From: Phycisphaeraceae bacterium
GTDB lineage: Bacteria > Planctomycetota > Phycisphaerae > Phycisphaerales > Zrk34
NCBI GenBank assembly: GCA_028282805.1
Contig: JANQHD010000006.1
Span: 109,736 to 173,735, forward strand
Reading direction: 5' to 3'
Length of the DNA: 64,000 nt
Below, piece after piece: positions 46,087 through 54,902 of the stretch. The notes beneath the pieces were generated by a model. The model was not told the DNA's origin, ran no database searches, and was given only the letters and a program-made list of their open reading frames with translations. Positions within the stretch are counted from its first letter, which is position 1; every line of letters begins with the position of its first letter. Made by a program: the position numbers and the translations under genes.

Positions 46087-47448
46087 ATGAGCGATGCGGT
46101 GCTGATGGTTTCGGTAAGCGGGCTACGGGGCCTGATCGGTCGATCGCTGACGCCGGACGTGGCGGCGGGTTTCGCGGCGGCATATGGGTCGTGGCTGCGT
46201 GAGGAGACGGGCCAAGCCGCGCCACACGTGGTGTTCGGCCGAGACAGCCGGCCCTCGGGGGCCATGGTCGAGCAAGCCGCGGTCGCCGGGCTGACGTCGG
46301 TCGGTTGCCGGGTGACGACGCTGGGCATCGTGACCACGCCCTCGGCCGCGATCATGATCGAAGCGCTCGGCGCCGACGGCGGCATGGTCGCCACCGCCAG
46401 CCACAACCCGATCGCATGGAACGGCCTCAAGCCGCTGACCCGCGACGGCGTCGCCCCGCCGCCCGAACAATCGAAGAAGATCATCGAGCGTTTCGAGCAG
46501 AAGCGCTACGATTACGTCGACGTCGAATCGCTCCAGCCGTGTCATCACGACGACACCACGCACGCCGTGCACGTTGAGCGTGTGCTCGAGCACGTCGACG
46601 CAGAGGCGATCCGTCGCAAGAAGATCAAGGTGGTGCTCGACTCGGTGCACGGCGCCGGCGGGCCGGCCACGGCGATGCTGATGGAGGCGTTGGGTGTCGA
46701 GCTGGTGCACCTGTACGGCGAGACGACCGGCCTGTTCCCTCACACGCCCGAGCCCACCGCGGAGAACCTCGTCGGGCTGTGTGACGCGGTCAAGCAGCAC
46801 GGCGCGGACATCGGCATGGCGCAAGACCCCGACGCCGATCGGTTGGCGCTGGTCGATGAAAACGGCGTGTACATCGGCGAAGAATACACGCTGGCGCTGT
46901 GCGCGATGCACCTGTTCGAGCGTCAGCCGGGCCCGGCGGCGGCGAACCTGTCAACGAGCCGGATGATCGACGACCTGGCGCAGCGGGCAGGCCACGCGGT
47001 GTACCGCACGCCGGTGGGCGAGGCGAACGTGGCCAAGAAGATGCGCGAAACCAGCTGCGTGGTCGGCGGCGAGGGCAACGGCGGGATCATCTGGCCGGCG
47101 ATCGGCTACGTGCGCGACTCGCTGGCCGGCGCGGCGTTGGTGCTCGAGCTGATCGCCACGACCGGCAAGCCCGTCAGCGAACTGGTGGCGACGATCCCCG
47201 CGTACCAGATCGTCAAAGACAAGTTGCCGATCAAGCCCGGCATGGCCGAGGCCGCGGCCAAAGCGGTGGTCGAACGCTTCACGGGCGAGAAGATCGACCG
47301 GCAAGACGGCGTGCGCGTCGACCTTGCAGACGGCTGGGTGCACGTGCGGCCGTCGAACACGGAACCCATCATGCGGATCATCGCCGAAGCGGGCGATCGG
47401 GCTCGCGCCGACGAATTGATCGACACGGTGCGCCGCGCGATCAGTTGA
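46087..47448 (+). CDS. glmM: Phosphoglucosamine mutase-type phosphohexomutase
   Basis: This 453-aa protein starts at the ATG at 46087 (GAGGA seven bases upstream). The active-site phosphoserine is S105 in ATASHNPIAWNGLK. The metal loop DPDADRLALVDE is near 255, the sugar-binding GEGNGGIIWP near 325, and the phosphate-binding RPSNTEPIMRIIAE near 420-433. The GLRG start (VSVSGLRGLIG, 9-19) fits GlmM, which makes glucosamine-1-phosphate for peptidoglycan and LPS. Phosphomannomutase is the alternative. Its end overlaps the converging lipoprotein gene by 8 bases. Confidence 0.9.
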   Translation: MSDAVLMVSVSGLRGLIGRSLTPDVAAGFAAAYGSWLREETGQAAPHVVFGRDSRPSGAMVEQAAVAGLTSVGCRVTTLGIVTTPSAAIMIEALGADGGMVATASHNPIAWNGLKPLTRDGVAPPPEQSKKIIERFEQKRYDYVDVESLQPCHHDDTTHAVHVERVLEHVDAEAIRRKKIKVVLDSVHGAGGPATAMLMEALGVELVHLYGETTGLFPHTPEPTAENLVGLCDAVKQHGADIGMAQDPDADRLALVDENGVYIGEEYTLALCAMHLFERQPGPAAANLSTSRMIDDLAQRAGHAVYRTPVGEANVAKKMRETSCVVGGEGNGGIIWPAIGYVRDSLAGAALVLELIATTGKPVSELVATIPAYQIVKDKLPIKPGMAEAAAKAVVERFTGEKIDRQDGVRVDLADGWVHVRPSNTEPIMRIIAEAGDRARADELIDTVRRAIS

Positions 47449-47980
47449 CCGGCTGTTCGCTTTGTTTCGGCACGAGCAACTCACCCTCCGCCCAGAAGCG
47501 TTGGCCGTCTGAGTCGGTGAACTGCACGAGCAGCAGCAAGCGTGAACCAGGCTCGGGCGATCCGTTGAGGCTGAGCTTGAACTCGTATGTGCGTGTTGCG
47601 CGGTCGTAGTGGGCGACGTTCTGGTCGGTGGTCTGTACAGACGCCGACCACTGGTACAGCAACTGTCGTTGGATGACCGACGCCCCATCCCGCTCAGGGA
47701 CCCGGTACAGCTCGAAGCGGAACGAACCGACCGCTTTGGTTACGTCGTTGACGCGATCGCGAAACTCGACGTGCGCCGAGAGCACGTGCGACCCGACCGA
47801 ATCGTCGAACCGCAGCGAGGTGAACGGGTGCACGCGCATCAGCGCCGGCTTGAACGGCCAATCGCCATTGCTTGGCACGGGTTCAGTGACCTGCTCGCCC
47901 TTGAGCGTCACCCGCTCACAACCGGCCACGGCGAAAGCAAAGGCGAACACGGCTGCGATGATGAAACCGACGCGTTTCAT
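47441..47980 (-). CDS. Putative lipoprotein
   Basis: This 179-aa protein has a signal with a lipobox AVAGC (cleavage before C21, MKRVGFIIAAVFAFAFAVAGC). The mature part is beta-rich with no recognised domain. Positions 60-170 alternate strands like an immunoglobulin-type fold (HVEFRDRVNDVTKAVGSFRFELY and LLLLVQFTDSDGQRFWAEGEL, given here as landmarks). It lies next to the phage cassette on the same strand but separated by it; membership in the cassette is not supported. Confidence 0.75.
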   Translation of the reverse strand: MKRVGFIIAAVFAFAFAVAGCERVTLKGEQVTEPVPSNGDWPFKPALMRVHPFTSLRFDDSVGSHVLSAHVEFRDRVNDVTKAVGSFRFELYRVPERDGASVIQRQLLYQWSASVQTTDQNVAHYDRATRTYEFKLSLNGSPEPGSRLLLLVQFTDSDGQRFWAEGELLVPKQSEQPVN

Positions 47981-48001
47981 GGACGCAGCGTACGCGGCGC
48001 A

Positions 48002-48235
48002 TCACCGATCATCAAGGCGTGCGGTTTCCGAGGGCGTTTGCCCGGCCCGCTTGCGGTCGATCGAGCTCTCCGCCGCCACGTACCCCAGCGCCGAGCCCAG
48101 CGCCACGGCCAACGCCGCAACCGCTTCAACCGAAGCGAGAATCGTGGCCTCGTGCTGAGGCCAAACCAACACCAGCAACGCCGCCACCTGGGCCGCGGCC
48201 GTGGCGATAAACTTGCGAGACAGATACCGTTTCAT
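48002..48235 (-). CDS. Holin-like small membrane protein
   Basis: This 77-aa protein has two hydrophobic segments (about 8-26 and 32-54), a positively charged N-terminus (MKRYLSRK) and a charged C-terminus (SSIDRKRAGQ). The size and topology match class II phage holins, and it is the last gene of the phage cassette, where lysis genes usually lie. No endolysin gene was found next to it. The assignment rests on topology and position. Confidence 0.55.
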   Translation of the reverse strand: MKRYLSRKFIATAAAQVAALLVLVWPQHEATILASVEAVAALAVALGSALGYVAAESSIDRKRAGQTPSETARLDDR

Positions 48236-48250
48236 AGCAATCCTCCCCGG

Positions 48251-48508
48251 TTACAGGCCGAGCACGCGCCCGACCACCCCATCGATCACCCCCAAAACCT
48301 CCAACGCACCCGCCAGCGTCGCCTCGTCGAAGCCTGCCTGCGCCATCGCCCGTTGATACGCCGGGTCTTCCCGCAGCGCGTCGACCGACACCTCGACCAA
48401 CTCCGCCCGCTCCACCGCGGCGGCCAGTTTCGGGTGGGCCTGGCGGAAGCGATCCCAGTTCAACTCCAAACGCTCCGCAACGATCTCGTGCAAACCGGTC
48501 CCGCTCAT
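48251..48508 (-). CDS. Small acidic helical protein, unknown
   Basis: This 85-aa protein starts at the ATG at 48508, which overlaps the stop of the lipoprotein gene upstream by 4 bases. It is predicted all-helical (HEIVAERLELNWDRFRQAHP, then repeated Ala/Glu-rich helices) with no membrane segment. It lies between the holin-like gene and the spanin-like pair. No family was recognised. Confidence 0.65.
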   Translation of the reverse strand: MSGTGLHEIVAERLELNWDRFRQAHPKLAAAVERAELVEVSVDALREDPAYQRAMAQAGFDEATLAGALEVLGVIDGVVGRVLGL

Positions 48509-48966
48509 CGCCCGTCCTCCCGTTGTTGCTCGATCACCCACCGACGCAGGTCGGGCACGCGCTGCAACAGCGCGTCTTGCTGTTCGATCAAACCGATCGC
48601 ACGCCGCTGCGCTTCGGCCGCCAGTTCGAGGTTGGTCCGGCGCTGCTCGGCCGCGGCGACTTGCTCAAGCCGGTTGTTCAGCAAAAGTTCCCTGGCCGTG
48701 ACGTAAACCAAAACGTGCTCGCTAACCCACCGCGGTTCGAGCGTGGCCTGCGAAGCGAGATCGGCTTCGAAGCCCGCGCGTAACGCCTGCTTCTGCGCCG
48801 TGTGCCACCGCATGACCTGCTCGATGTCAGCGTCCACACGCTGCGCTTCGGTGTCCAACGTCGACGCCACGACACGCATCAATGGCGTGACCGAAGGCGG
48901 CGACGCACAGCCCGCCAACACCACCAACGCCAGGCTAACGATCGCTCTTGCCGTGAATGAACTCAT
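48505..48966 (-). CDS. Phage lipoprotein, o-spanin candidate
   Basis: This 153-aa protein has a lipoprotein signal MSSFTARAIVSLALVVLAGC with lipidation at C20. A long helical, coiled-coil-prone region (about 40-150) follows, rich in Gln/Arg/Leu/Glu. Its start lies 32 bases inside the 3' end of the preceding one-TM coiled-coil gene. That arrangement (inner-membrane coiled-coil protein overlapping an outer-membrane lipoprotein) is the hallmark of Rz/Rz1 spanins, which fuse the two membranes at lysis. It is longer than most Rz1 proteins, so this remains a candidate. Confidence 0.5.
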   Translation of the reverse strand: MSSFTARAIVSLALVVLAGCASPPSVTPLMRVVASTLDTEAQRVDADIEQVMRWHTAQKQALRAGFEADLASQATLEPRWVSEHVLVYVTARELLLNNRLEQVAAAEQRRTNLELAAEAQRRAIGLIEQQDALLQRVPDLRRWVIEQQREDGR

Positions 48967-49201
48967 GGGTCAACGCCTCCAGTATCTTGGCCAAGTGTTC
49001 CTGTGTCTGTTGGAACTGCATCATCGCCGCGGTGTTCCGGCGGACGGTCCGCACGAGCACGCTCAGCTTCTCGTCGCGGCGGTGGATCTGGTCGTGGGCC
49101 TGGCTCAACTGCCGTTCACGCCCCCGGCTGTGCGCCCGCTCCCACATCCATAACACGCCCATCAAGCCCGCCACCCCGAACTCAAGCAAAGCTTCGATCA
49201 C
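48935..49201 (-). CDS. One-TM coiled-coil protein, i-spanin candidate (or XhlA/BhlA-like)
   Basis: From the GTG at 49201, which overlaps the previous stop as GTGA, the protein has 88 aa. A single N-terminal membrane helix (about 4-20, LLEFGVAGLMGVLWMW) is followed by a helical hydrophilic domain with RGRERQLSQAHDQIHRRDEK and QFQQTQEHLAKILEALTH. This is the shape of Rz-type i-spanins, and also of BhlA/XhlA holin-like proteins. A longer reading to 49228 is less likely. It overlaps the lipoprotein gene by 32 bases. Confidence 0.5.
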   Translation of the reverse strand: MIEALLEFGVAGLMGVLWMWERAHSRGRERQLSQAHDQIHRRDEKLSVLVRTVRRNTAAMMQFQQTQEHLAKILEALTHEFIHGKSDR

Positions 49202-50775
49202 AACCGCCCCCCGACCCGTTCGATCCACACGCGTGTCCGGTCCTGTTCCCAGTCGAGCTCGATCTTACGCAACGCCATCCGCGGCTCGCCTACGTCGACC
49301 GCCAGCCGATCGCCCACCCGCAGCCCGATTACCAAACCCGACAGGTCGACTTGCATGGCTGATCCGTTCGCTCCCGCGATTTGCGACAACCGCGCCACCC
49401 ACTGTTCGAGTTCGAGCCTGTCGTCGCACGCATCGCTCGCCCGCTGGCCGCTGGCGATCTCTTCCGCGTATTTGCTCGACTGGTCGACACGTCGAAACTG
49501 AAAACGATCCCCGAAGTCGTGGTGCGAAACTACCGGCTCCCCCACGAATGGGTTGCCCGCCCACCGCACGCACTCCGTCGGTAAAGGGCTGGTCAGGCTC
49601 GCCGTGACACGCACCCGGGCCGTGCCCGCCTTTGCCGCATCAAACAGGTCCGCCGGCAGCGTATCGTCATCGAAGTACACGGCCGCACGCTCGCGGCGAT
49701 TGATCACTACGCCCGGGTAGCGGTGCCAACTGATCCCATCGTTCACCGTGTACTCGACCACCACACCCACGCTCTGCCCCGTGGCGTCGAGCGCCAGCGC
49801 CGGGTCGAATCGCAACGGTTGTGGCACGATCGGTCGCCCTTCGTCAAACAGCGACGACAAATCGAACACGGGCGCGCCAAACGCGCCGTCCTCATTCAAC
49901 ACCCACAGCCGATACACGGATGCGACGCAATCGAAATCTGTGCTAATCGATTTGCTGTATTCGTTGTCGGCCTCGCCTTCGCCCGACAGATCCCAACCGG
50001 GCACCAACTCAAACGTTGACTCGACCACCTGCGCCGATGCCTGCCCACTCAACTTGATTGCGCGTGCCGACTCATTGACCTGCCGCTCGCCGATCACATT
50101 GCCCACAGCCGGCACTTGCACCCAAACGATCCGTCCGTGCCGTGATGAACGGATCGACACACGCGTTCGCACACCCCGGCCGTCCCAAACATGGTGCGTT
50201 CGCACGATCAACCCAAACCGATCGACCAACATACGCAACAGGTCCCCGGCCGTCGGCGCTTCCCCCCGCCCAAACCTGACCGGGTGCGACATCGCATCCA
50301 GTTCGAGCAGCGCCGCATCGAATCCCCCAACCGCACGCGCCAACGCCTTCAAGGCATCGCCCAACGTCAGAATGGCCGACACCGGCTCCAAAGGCGTGTC
50401 AAGCTGACGCGACCAATCGCAAACCGCCGATAAACCGACGCGATCCGATCGGCCTTCCACCCGGTAAGTAGCATGCTCAAAACGCCCACTAAACAGCACA
50501 CACACGCGGTTTTCACCCACACCCAAAGCCACGGGTTGCAATACAACCACCTGTTGCCAAGCCAGCGCATCGATGCGTTGCCGCTGCCCCGCCGCCCACC
50601 CCGAAGCCGTGCGACTGATAGATAATTCGGCCAAGCGTTCCCCAGTTCGCCCCGTGCTTTGAACCGAACTCACGCGCACGTCCGGTCGCACTTCGCCGTT
50701 GACGATCGCCATCGGTTGCCCTTGCGTGATCGTCCGCTCGTTACCATCCAACATGGTCGTCGCATGCAACAACAT
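49198..50775 (-). CDS. Unrecognised phage structural protein
   Basis: This 525-aa, largely beta-rich soluble protein follows the TIGR03790-like gene by 12 bases. A segment near 155-195 (RFGRGEAPTAGDLLRMLVDRFGL) and the repeated short beta motifs (VRVSSVQ, TRVSIRSS, VRVTASL) resemble tail-hub or baseplate-type proteins, but no family could be named. An in-frame ATG at 50712 (MAIVNGEV) is an alternative start. It precedes the lysis genes. Confidence 0.65.
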   Translation of the reverse strand: MLLHATTMLDGNERTITQGQPMAIVNGEVRPDVRVSSVQSTGRTGERLAELSISRTASGWAAGQRQRIDALAWQQVVVLQPVALGVGENRVCVLFSGRFEHATYRVEGRSDRVGLSAVCDWSRQLDTPLEPVSAILTLGDALKALARAVGGFDAALLELDAMSHPVRFGRGEAPTAGDLLRMLVDRFGLIVRTHHVWDGRGVRTRVSIRSSRHGRIVWVQVPAVGNVIGERQVNESARAIKLSGQASAQVVESTFELVPGWDLSGEGEADNEYSKSISTDFDCVASVYRLWVLNEDGAFGAPVFDLSSLFDEGRPIVPQPLRFDPALALDATGQSVGVVVEYTVNDGISWHRYPGVVINRRERAAVYFDDDTLPADLFDAAKAGTARVRVTASLTSPLPTECVRWAGNPFVGEPVVSHHDFGDRFQFRRVDQSSKYAEEIASGQRASDACDDRLELEQWVARLSQIAGANGSAMQVDLSGLVIGLRVGDRLAVDVGEPRMALRKIELDWEQDRTRVWIERVGGRL

Positions 50776-50787
50776 CTCGCCCCACTT

Positions 50788-52884
50788 TCATAGCACCACC
50801 AACGGTTTGACCCCTTCGCCGATCGACCGCACGTAACGCGACCAAGGCGTAACGTGGTAATAACCCTCGTTGCCCCAAACCACGAAACGCCACCGCGTCG
50901 GTTCGACGGGCAAATCACGATCGACCTCAAGCCAATAAACGCCTTCCGCAACGCTGAAAACACCCGCCAATTGCTCGGCCTGCACCTCGACCTGCTCAAA
51001 CAGCTCCACGCGATCCACTCGCGCAGCGCTGAACCGATCGGCCCACACCACCGCGAGCTTCAAACGGCCATCATCCATACGCGGCGACCAACCCGGCGCC
51101 GCCGGCCAAGCGGGCAAATCCATACCAACCAACGCGGGGGTCGCTCCGGTCTCTTCGCGCCCCGCTGCGTCGACACGACGCACAACAAACACCGCCCGTT
51201 TACCCGCGTCGGGTTGATCTTCGCCCGCGATCGCGTGCGTCAACTCGTCTTCACGCAACATCCGCGCCGGCGTGTCAAACCCTGACAACCCCAACGAATC
51301 AAACGGCCCATACACGTTCCACCCGCTCCACGGGAAACGCACACTCAGCAGCGGGTCGCCGATCAACTCGACCCCGCTGCGTATCAACGGCGTCGCCACC
51401 GCCCACGCTTCGCCCAGCGTCCAGCCGGCCTCGAGCCCCTCGAAAAATGAGCGAACCCGCGGCATGGCCGTCAAACTCACCGGCCGACTCGAACCCATGG
51501 TTGCCGTGTAACCCGCTTGCAGCGAAGTAATCGCCCAACTCGTGTCCTGGCTGTCCCTTAAGGTGGGTGCCGTGATGGCAAAATCGTCGAGCTGTGCGGC
51601 AAACACGCGTAAACCCGCAGGCTCTGCAAAATAGCCCTGCGGCGGTAATGACTCACGCCACCCCCACACAAAGCCGTCGCGATTGACCGACCCAAAGCCG
51701 GCGTCCGTCGGTGGGTCCGTTGGCTGCGTGGCAACCAAGGGTAACCGCAGCGATTGCCGTTCGAGCGATTCGGCCCACGCCAACATGTCGTTCATCATCG
51801 ATTCGTAAACCGAACCCGTCGTCACCGCGTCGAGCCACAGCGTGGCGTTCGACCCATCGCCCAAGCCCTGCGTTTCGATCGCCAACGCTCGATCGACCAC
51901 CGCCACGCTGTCGGCAAGTATCGGCCCGTCGATCCTCGCCGTGATCCGATACCCCGGGTGGTCGGTAGGCCGTGGCCGCGCAGGCTCTGACAACACCGCG
52001 AACGGGTTGGCGATCGGCGCCGTGACCCCGTTGATTTTCTGTAGCTGCCCGGCGATCGACTCCTCGTACCCATCGCCGCGCGTGTACCGTGCCGGCACAC
52101 CGTGACCGATCAACAAGCCCGAAACCCGTGACGACATCGCATTGCGTTCAAGGTAGTCGTCCACCGAATCGCGTAACGATTCGAACTGTGTTTCGTCAAC
52201 CACTTCATCGGCCGGCAACGACAGGCCAATCATGTTGGCGCATGGCACCCCACGCGCAACGCGATAATGCTCCGCCCATACCACCGAATCCGCCAACGCC
52301 GTGTTGTAAATCACAGCCCAGCGGCGCGGGTCATCCGCGTAATCCCCGCTCGGCTGAACCGATACCGGCCCGATGTAATCATCGGCAATCACCCACTCGT
52401 CAAGGTCGAACTCGCCGACCACACCGTGTTGCTTGTACACCACGCCAAAACGCATTTGCTGCGTGGGCACGCCGCCCGACGCAACCGCAACCGAATCAGT
52501 TTCGAAGCCGTTGACCCAGAGCGTCATCGTGTCGCTCGTGGCGTCAACCCCCAATTCGATCGTGTGCCACGCCAACCCCGCTAATAAATCAGCCGTCAAC
52601 ACAACGGCCCCGCCCCGCACGATGGTTATCGTGTTCACATCCGCATCGAACCGCACCTCAAAGGCCGCCTTCCCCCCTGCATCAACGCCTTGAAGCACGA
52701 GCAGTTCACCGCCCGTTACATCGTTCGGCCGCAACACAAACCGTGTATGCCACTGGGTCAGTTCGCCGCCGAGGCCGACCGACAAGTAGCACCCATCCAA
52801 CCCCGCGAGCACGGTGCACCGCAACCCCGTCTGCCCGCGATCGGTATACGCCGCCTCACCGCTCTGACTCAGCGTGACACTCAC
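50788..52884 (-). CDS. LamG-like domain fused to a TIGR03790-like domain
   Basis: This 698-aa protein starts at a GTG at 52884 that overlaps the previous stop (GTGA). Residues about 15-175 look like a concanavalin/LamG beta-sandwich (FVLRPNDVTGGELLVLQ, then TMTLWVNGFETDSV). From about 187 to 540 the sequence fits the TIGR03790 family: WAVIYNTALADSVVWAEHY, RGVPCANMIGLSLPADE, FESLRDSVDDYL, LLIGHGVPARYT, and GSSRPVSLT further on. That family is mostly known from chromosomal proteins of planctomycetes and acidobacteria, so finding it inside a phage module is unusual. The C-terminus (550-698) is beta-rich. Fibre or host-recognition function is inferred. Confidence 0.7.
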   Translation of the reverse strand: MSVTLSQSGEAAYTDRGQTGLRCTVLAGLDGCYLSVGLGGELTQWHTRFVLRPNDVTGGELLVLQGVDAGGKAAFEVRFDADVNTITIVRGGAVVLTADLLAGLAWHTIELGVDATSDTMTLWVNGFETDSVAVASGGVPTQQMRFGVVYKQHGVVGEFDLDEWVIADDYIGPVSVQPSGDYADDPRRWAVIYNTALADSVVWAEHYRVARGVPCANMIGLSLPADEVVDETQFESLRDSVDDYLERNAMSSRVSGLLIGHGVPARYTRGDGYEESIAGQLQKINGVTAPIANPFAVLSEPARPRPTDHPGYRITARIDGPILADSVAVVDRALAIETQGLGDGSNATLWLDAVTTGSVYESMMNDMLAWAESLERQSLRLPLVATQPTDPPTDAGFGSVNRDGFVWGWRESLPPQGYFAEPAGLRVFAAQLDDFAITAPTLRDSQDTSWAITSLQAGYTATMGSSRPVSLTAMPRVRSFFEGLEAGWTLGEAWAVATPLIRSGVELIGDPLLSVRFPWSGWNVYGPFDSLGLSGFDTPARMLREDELTHAIAGEDQPDAGKRAVFVVRRVDAAGREETGATPALVGMDLPAWPAAPGWSPRMDDGRLKLAVVWADRFSAARVDRVELFEQVEVQAEQLAGVFSVAEGVYWLEVDRDLPVEPTRWRFVVWGNEGYYHVTPWSRYVRSIGEGVKPLVVL

Positions 52885-53672
52885 TCGCCCACCCCCGTCC
52901 GGTACAGCTGTGCGATCTGTTCATCGGTCAGCGCATAATCCCACACCGCCAGTTCGTCCAGCCCCCCATCCCACGACCGTATATCCTGCACGCTCCACAT
53001 GGCGATGCGGGCGGTCGTTTGAACGCTTTGCGCGTGCTTGGCCGCGCCTCGGGTAAACGACGCGGCCTGCTGCACACCGTCAACGAAGAACGTGTAAGCG
53101 CTCGCCGTGACCCGGATCGCCACGAAATACCACCGGTCGGCCTCGAGCGTCGGCGCACCGCTGGTGCGAAACTGGTTATCGTTCACCCCGATCGCGAGGT
53201 TGCCCTTAGAAAACGCCATGGCAATCCGCGCCAGGTACCAACCGCCGACCCCGCTGCTCGCGTTCGACTTGTCGATGATCCTCTGGTACGTCGCCGAGCC
53301 CCCGCCGCCGGGCTTGATCCACACGCCGATCGTAAAGTCGGTCTCCGCCAATTGCAGCGGGTGTGTGGTATCGATCACGCCCAACTCGATCGCATCGTCC
53401 GAGCCATCAAACTGGGCCGAACGATCGTCGTCCCAGGCCAACACCCCCGCCTGACCGAGCGTCACACCCGACACGTACTGACCGTGCGCAACGCCCATCT
53501 CGTCGGCAGCCACCGGGCCCGAAGCCTCCCCCAAACGCCAATAGGCCATCGGCGAAAGCGACATCACCAGCGAACGATAGCTCAGTTGCTCGCGCGGTCC
53601 CTCGGCAAACTCGCCGAAGTCCGGCACCTCGAAATCGATGTGACGCATCACCGCCATGTTGCCCTCACTCAC
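52881..53672 (-). CDS. LamG-domain phage protein, fibre/receptor-binding candidate
   Basis: This 263-aa protein starts at GTG 53672 or at the in-frame ATG 53657 (MAVMRH). Residues about 40-260 form a LamG domain: SPMAYWRLGEASGPVAADE, FDGSDDAIELG, DFTIGVWIKPGG, DRWYFVAIRV, YTFFVDGVQQ and GGLDELAVWDYALTDEQIAQLY are the classical landmarks. The overlaps with its neighbours are 4 bases each. In phages such domains occur in tail fibres and appendages that bind glycans. Confidence 0.8.
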   Translation of the reverse strand: MSEGNMAVMRHIDFEVPDFGEFAEGPREQLSYRSLVMSLSPMAYWRLGEASGPVAADEMGVAHGQYVSGVTLGQAGVLAWDDDRSAQFDGSDDAIELGVIDTTHPLQLAETDFTIGVWIKPGGGGSATYQRIIDKSNASSGVGGWYLARIAMAFSKGNLAIGVNDNQFRTSGAPTLEADRWYFVAIRVTASAYTFFVDGVQQAASFTRGAAKHAQSVQTTARIAMWSVQDIRSWDGGLDELAVWDYALTDEQIAQLYRTGVGE

Positions 53673-54841
53673 TCCGGCCGACCGGCGCGGATCACCACCA
53701 GCACCACCACGTCCGACGCTTCCACGCTCACGCTGCCGCCGGCCGTCCGGCTGACATCGACCGTCAGCAAATCGCCCCGGCTGACCTGCTCGGTGCCATC
53801 CGATTTGACAATCGCCGACGCGCCATCGCCCTGCGCCGTCGAACGGAAGCCCGCGCCGTCAGCCGATGTGATCGCCGGGTCCGTCGTAGTGACCGCGGTC
53901 CCGTTGACGCTCACCGTAGCACTGATCCCATCGCCACCGCTCGATGAAACGATGTTCTGTCCCACCGAAACGATCACGTCGCTGATCACCCCGTCGGTCG
54001 GCACCACGCCCAACAACTTACCGTTCAACGAACCCGTTAAGTCGCCCTCGTGCTCGAACGCCGCGTGCACCGCGCCCACCAGCGTGAACGTGTCCGACAG
54101 GTAACGCTGCTGCAAATAGCCCGTGGCCGTGTCAAGTAGAAGCGCCGTCGTCCCCGGCAACAGCGACGGCAGGTCGAACTTCAACGCCACGTTGGCGCTC
54201 GCGCCGCCGTTGTCGTTGACCAGGCGAAACTCGGTCTCCGCGTCCTCGTCGCTGAACATCCGAACGTGCCGGTGCTCCGTGTCGGCGTCGCTTGTCGGTC
54301 CGCCGGTCAGCGCGTTGAGCGCCGCGGCGTCGACCGTGGCGCCGATCCCCGCCAACGCCTGGTCGATCTCGGCAACCGTCGACGACAGGCCGAGCATCGC
54401 CAGGTCCGGCACGGCTAAAAACGCCTCACCGCGCAGGTCCGTCACTTGTGTGATCGCACCGGCGTCGGTGGTCACCTCCGCCAGCGGCACAAACGAACTC
54501 CGATCCGCCGGCAACCCCGACTCACCGCTCTGCAACGCGCCCTGGCCGTCCAGCCAAAAGTGCGTGGTGGCGTTGTTCGTTAACGTCGCGCCGGCCGCCC
54601 CCTCAAACGCGATCGGTGTGTTGCCGATCAAGCACCGCCCGCCGCGCACGCCCACCGACAAGTCGCCGTCCGCGTAAACACGCAAGTCGTTCGCACGCCC
54701 CGCCGCCAGCAGCATCCGTTGCACCAGCTTGCGAAACTCCAAAAAATATGGGTTCCGCCCGGTGGGTATGTATTCCACCCCCGTGTGCTCATCCGCGTCG
54801 AGCGCCAGCAGGGCGTTGTCGTCCGGGTATAACTCCGCCAT
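53669..54841 (-). CDS. Phage virion/tail-fibre-like protein
   Basis: This 390-aa protein starts at ATG 54841 with GAGGAGG upstream. The N-terminal part (MAELYPDDNALLALDADEH) and a region with GVRGGRCLIGNTPIAFEG near 65, then LDGQGALQSGESGLPADRSS, resemble fibre-attachment modules. The C-terminal half is Val/Ser/Thr/Gly-rich beta sequence (SVNGTAVTTTDPAITSADG). No named family was recognised. It precedes the LamG protein with a 4-base overlap. Confidence 0.65.
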   Translation of the reverse strand: MAELYPDDNALLALDADEHTGVEYIPTGRNPYFLEFRKLVQRMLLAAGRANDLRVYADGDLSVGVRGGRCLIGNTPIAFEGAAGATLTNNATTHFWLDGQGALQSGESGLPADRSSFVPLAEVTTDAGAITQVTDLRGEAFLAVPDLAMLGLSSTVAEIDQALAGIGATVDAAALNALTGGPTSDADTEHRHVRMFSDEDAETEFRLVNDNGGASANVALKFDLPSLLPGTTALLLDTATGYLQQRYLSDTFTLVGAVHAAFEHEGDLTGSLNGKLLGVVPTDGVISDVIVSVGQNIVSSSGGDGISATVSVNGTAVTTTDPAITSADGAGFRSTAQGDGASAIVKSDGTEQVSRGDLLTVDVSRTAGGSVSVEASDVVVLVVIRAGRPE

Positions 54842-54857
54842 CGTGTTCCTCCTCACG

Positions 54858-54880
54858 GCGAGCACCGCTTCAGCGGTGCG
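54858..54880. repeat. Hairpin element between phage genes
   Basis: GCGAGCACCGCTTCAGCGG with hairpin CACCGC-TTCA-GCGGTG, related to the element inside pabB at 26787-26802. Confidence 0.5.
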
Positions 54881-54902
54881 GGCCTATCACAAACGGTTCC
54901 TC

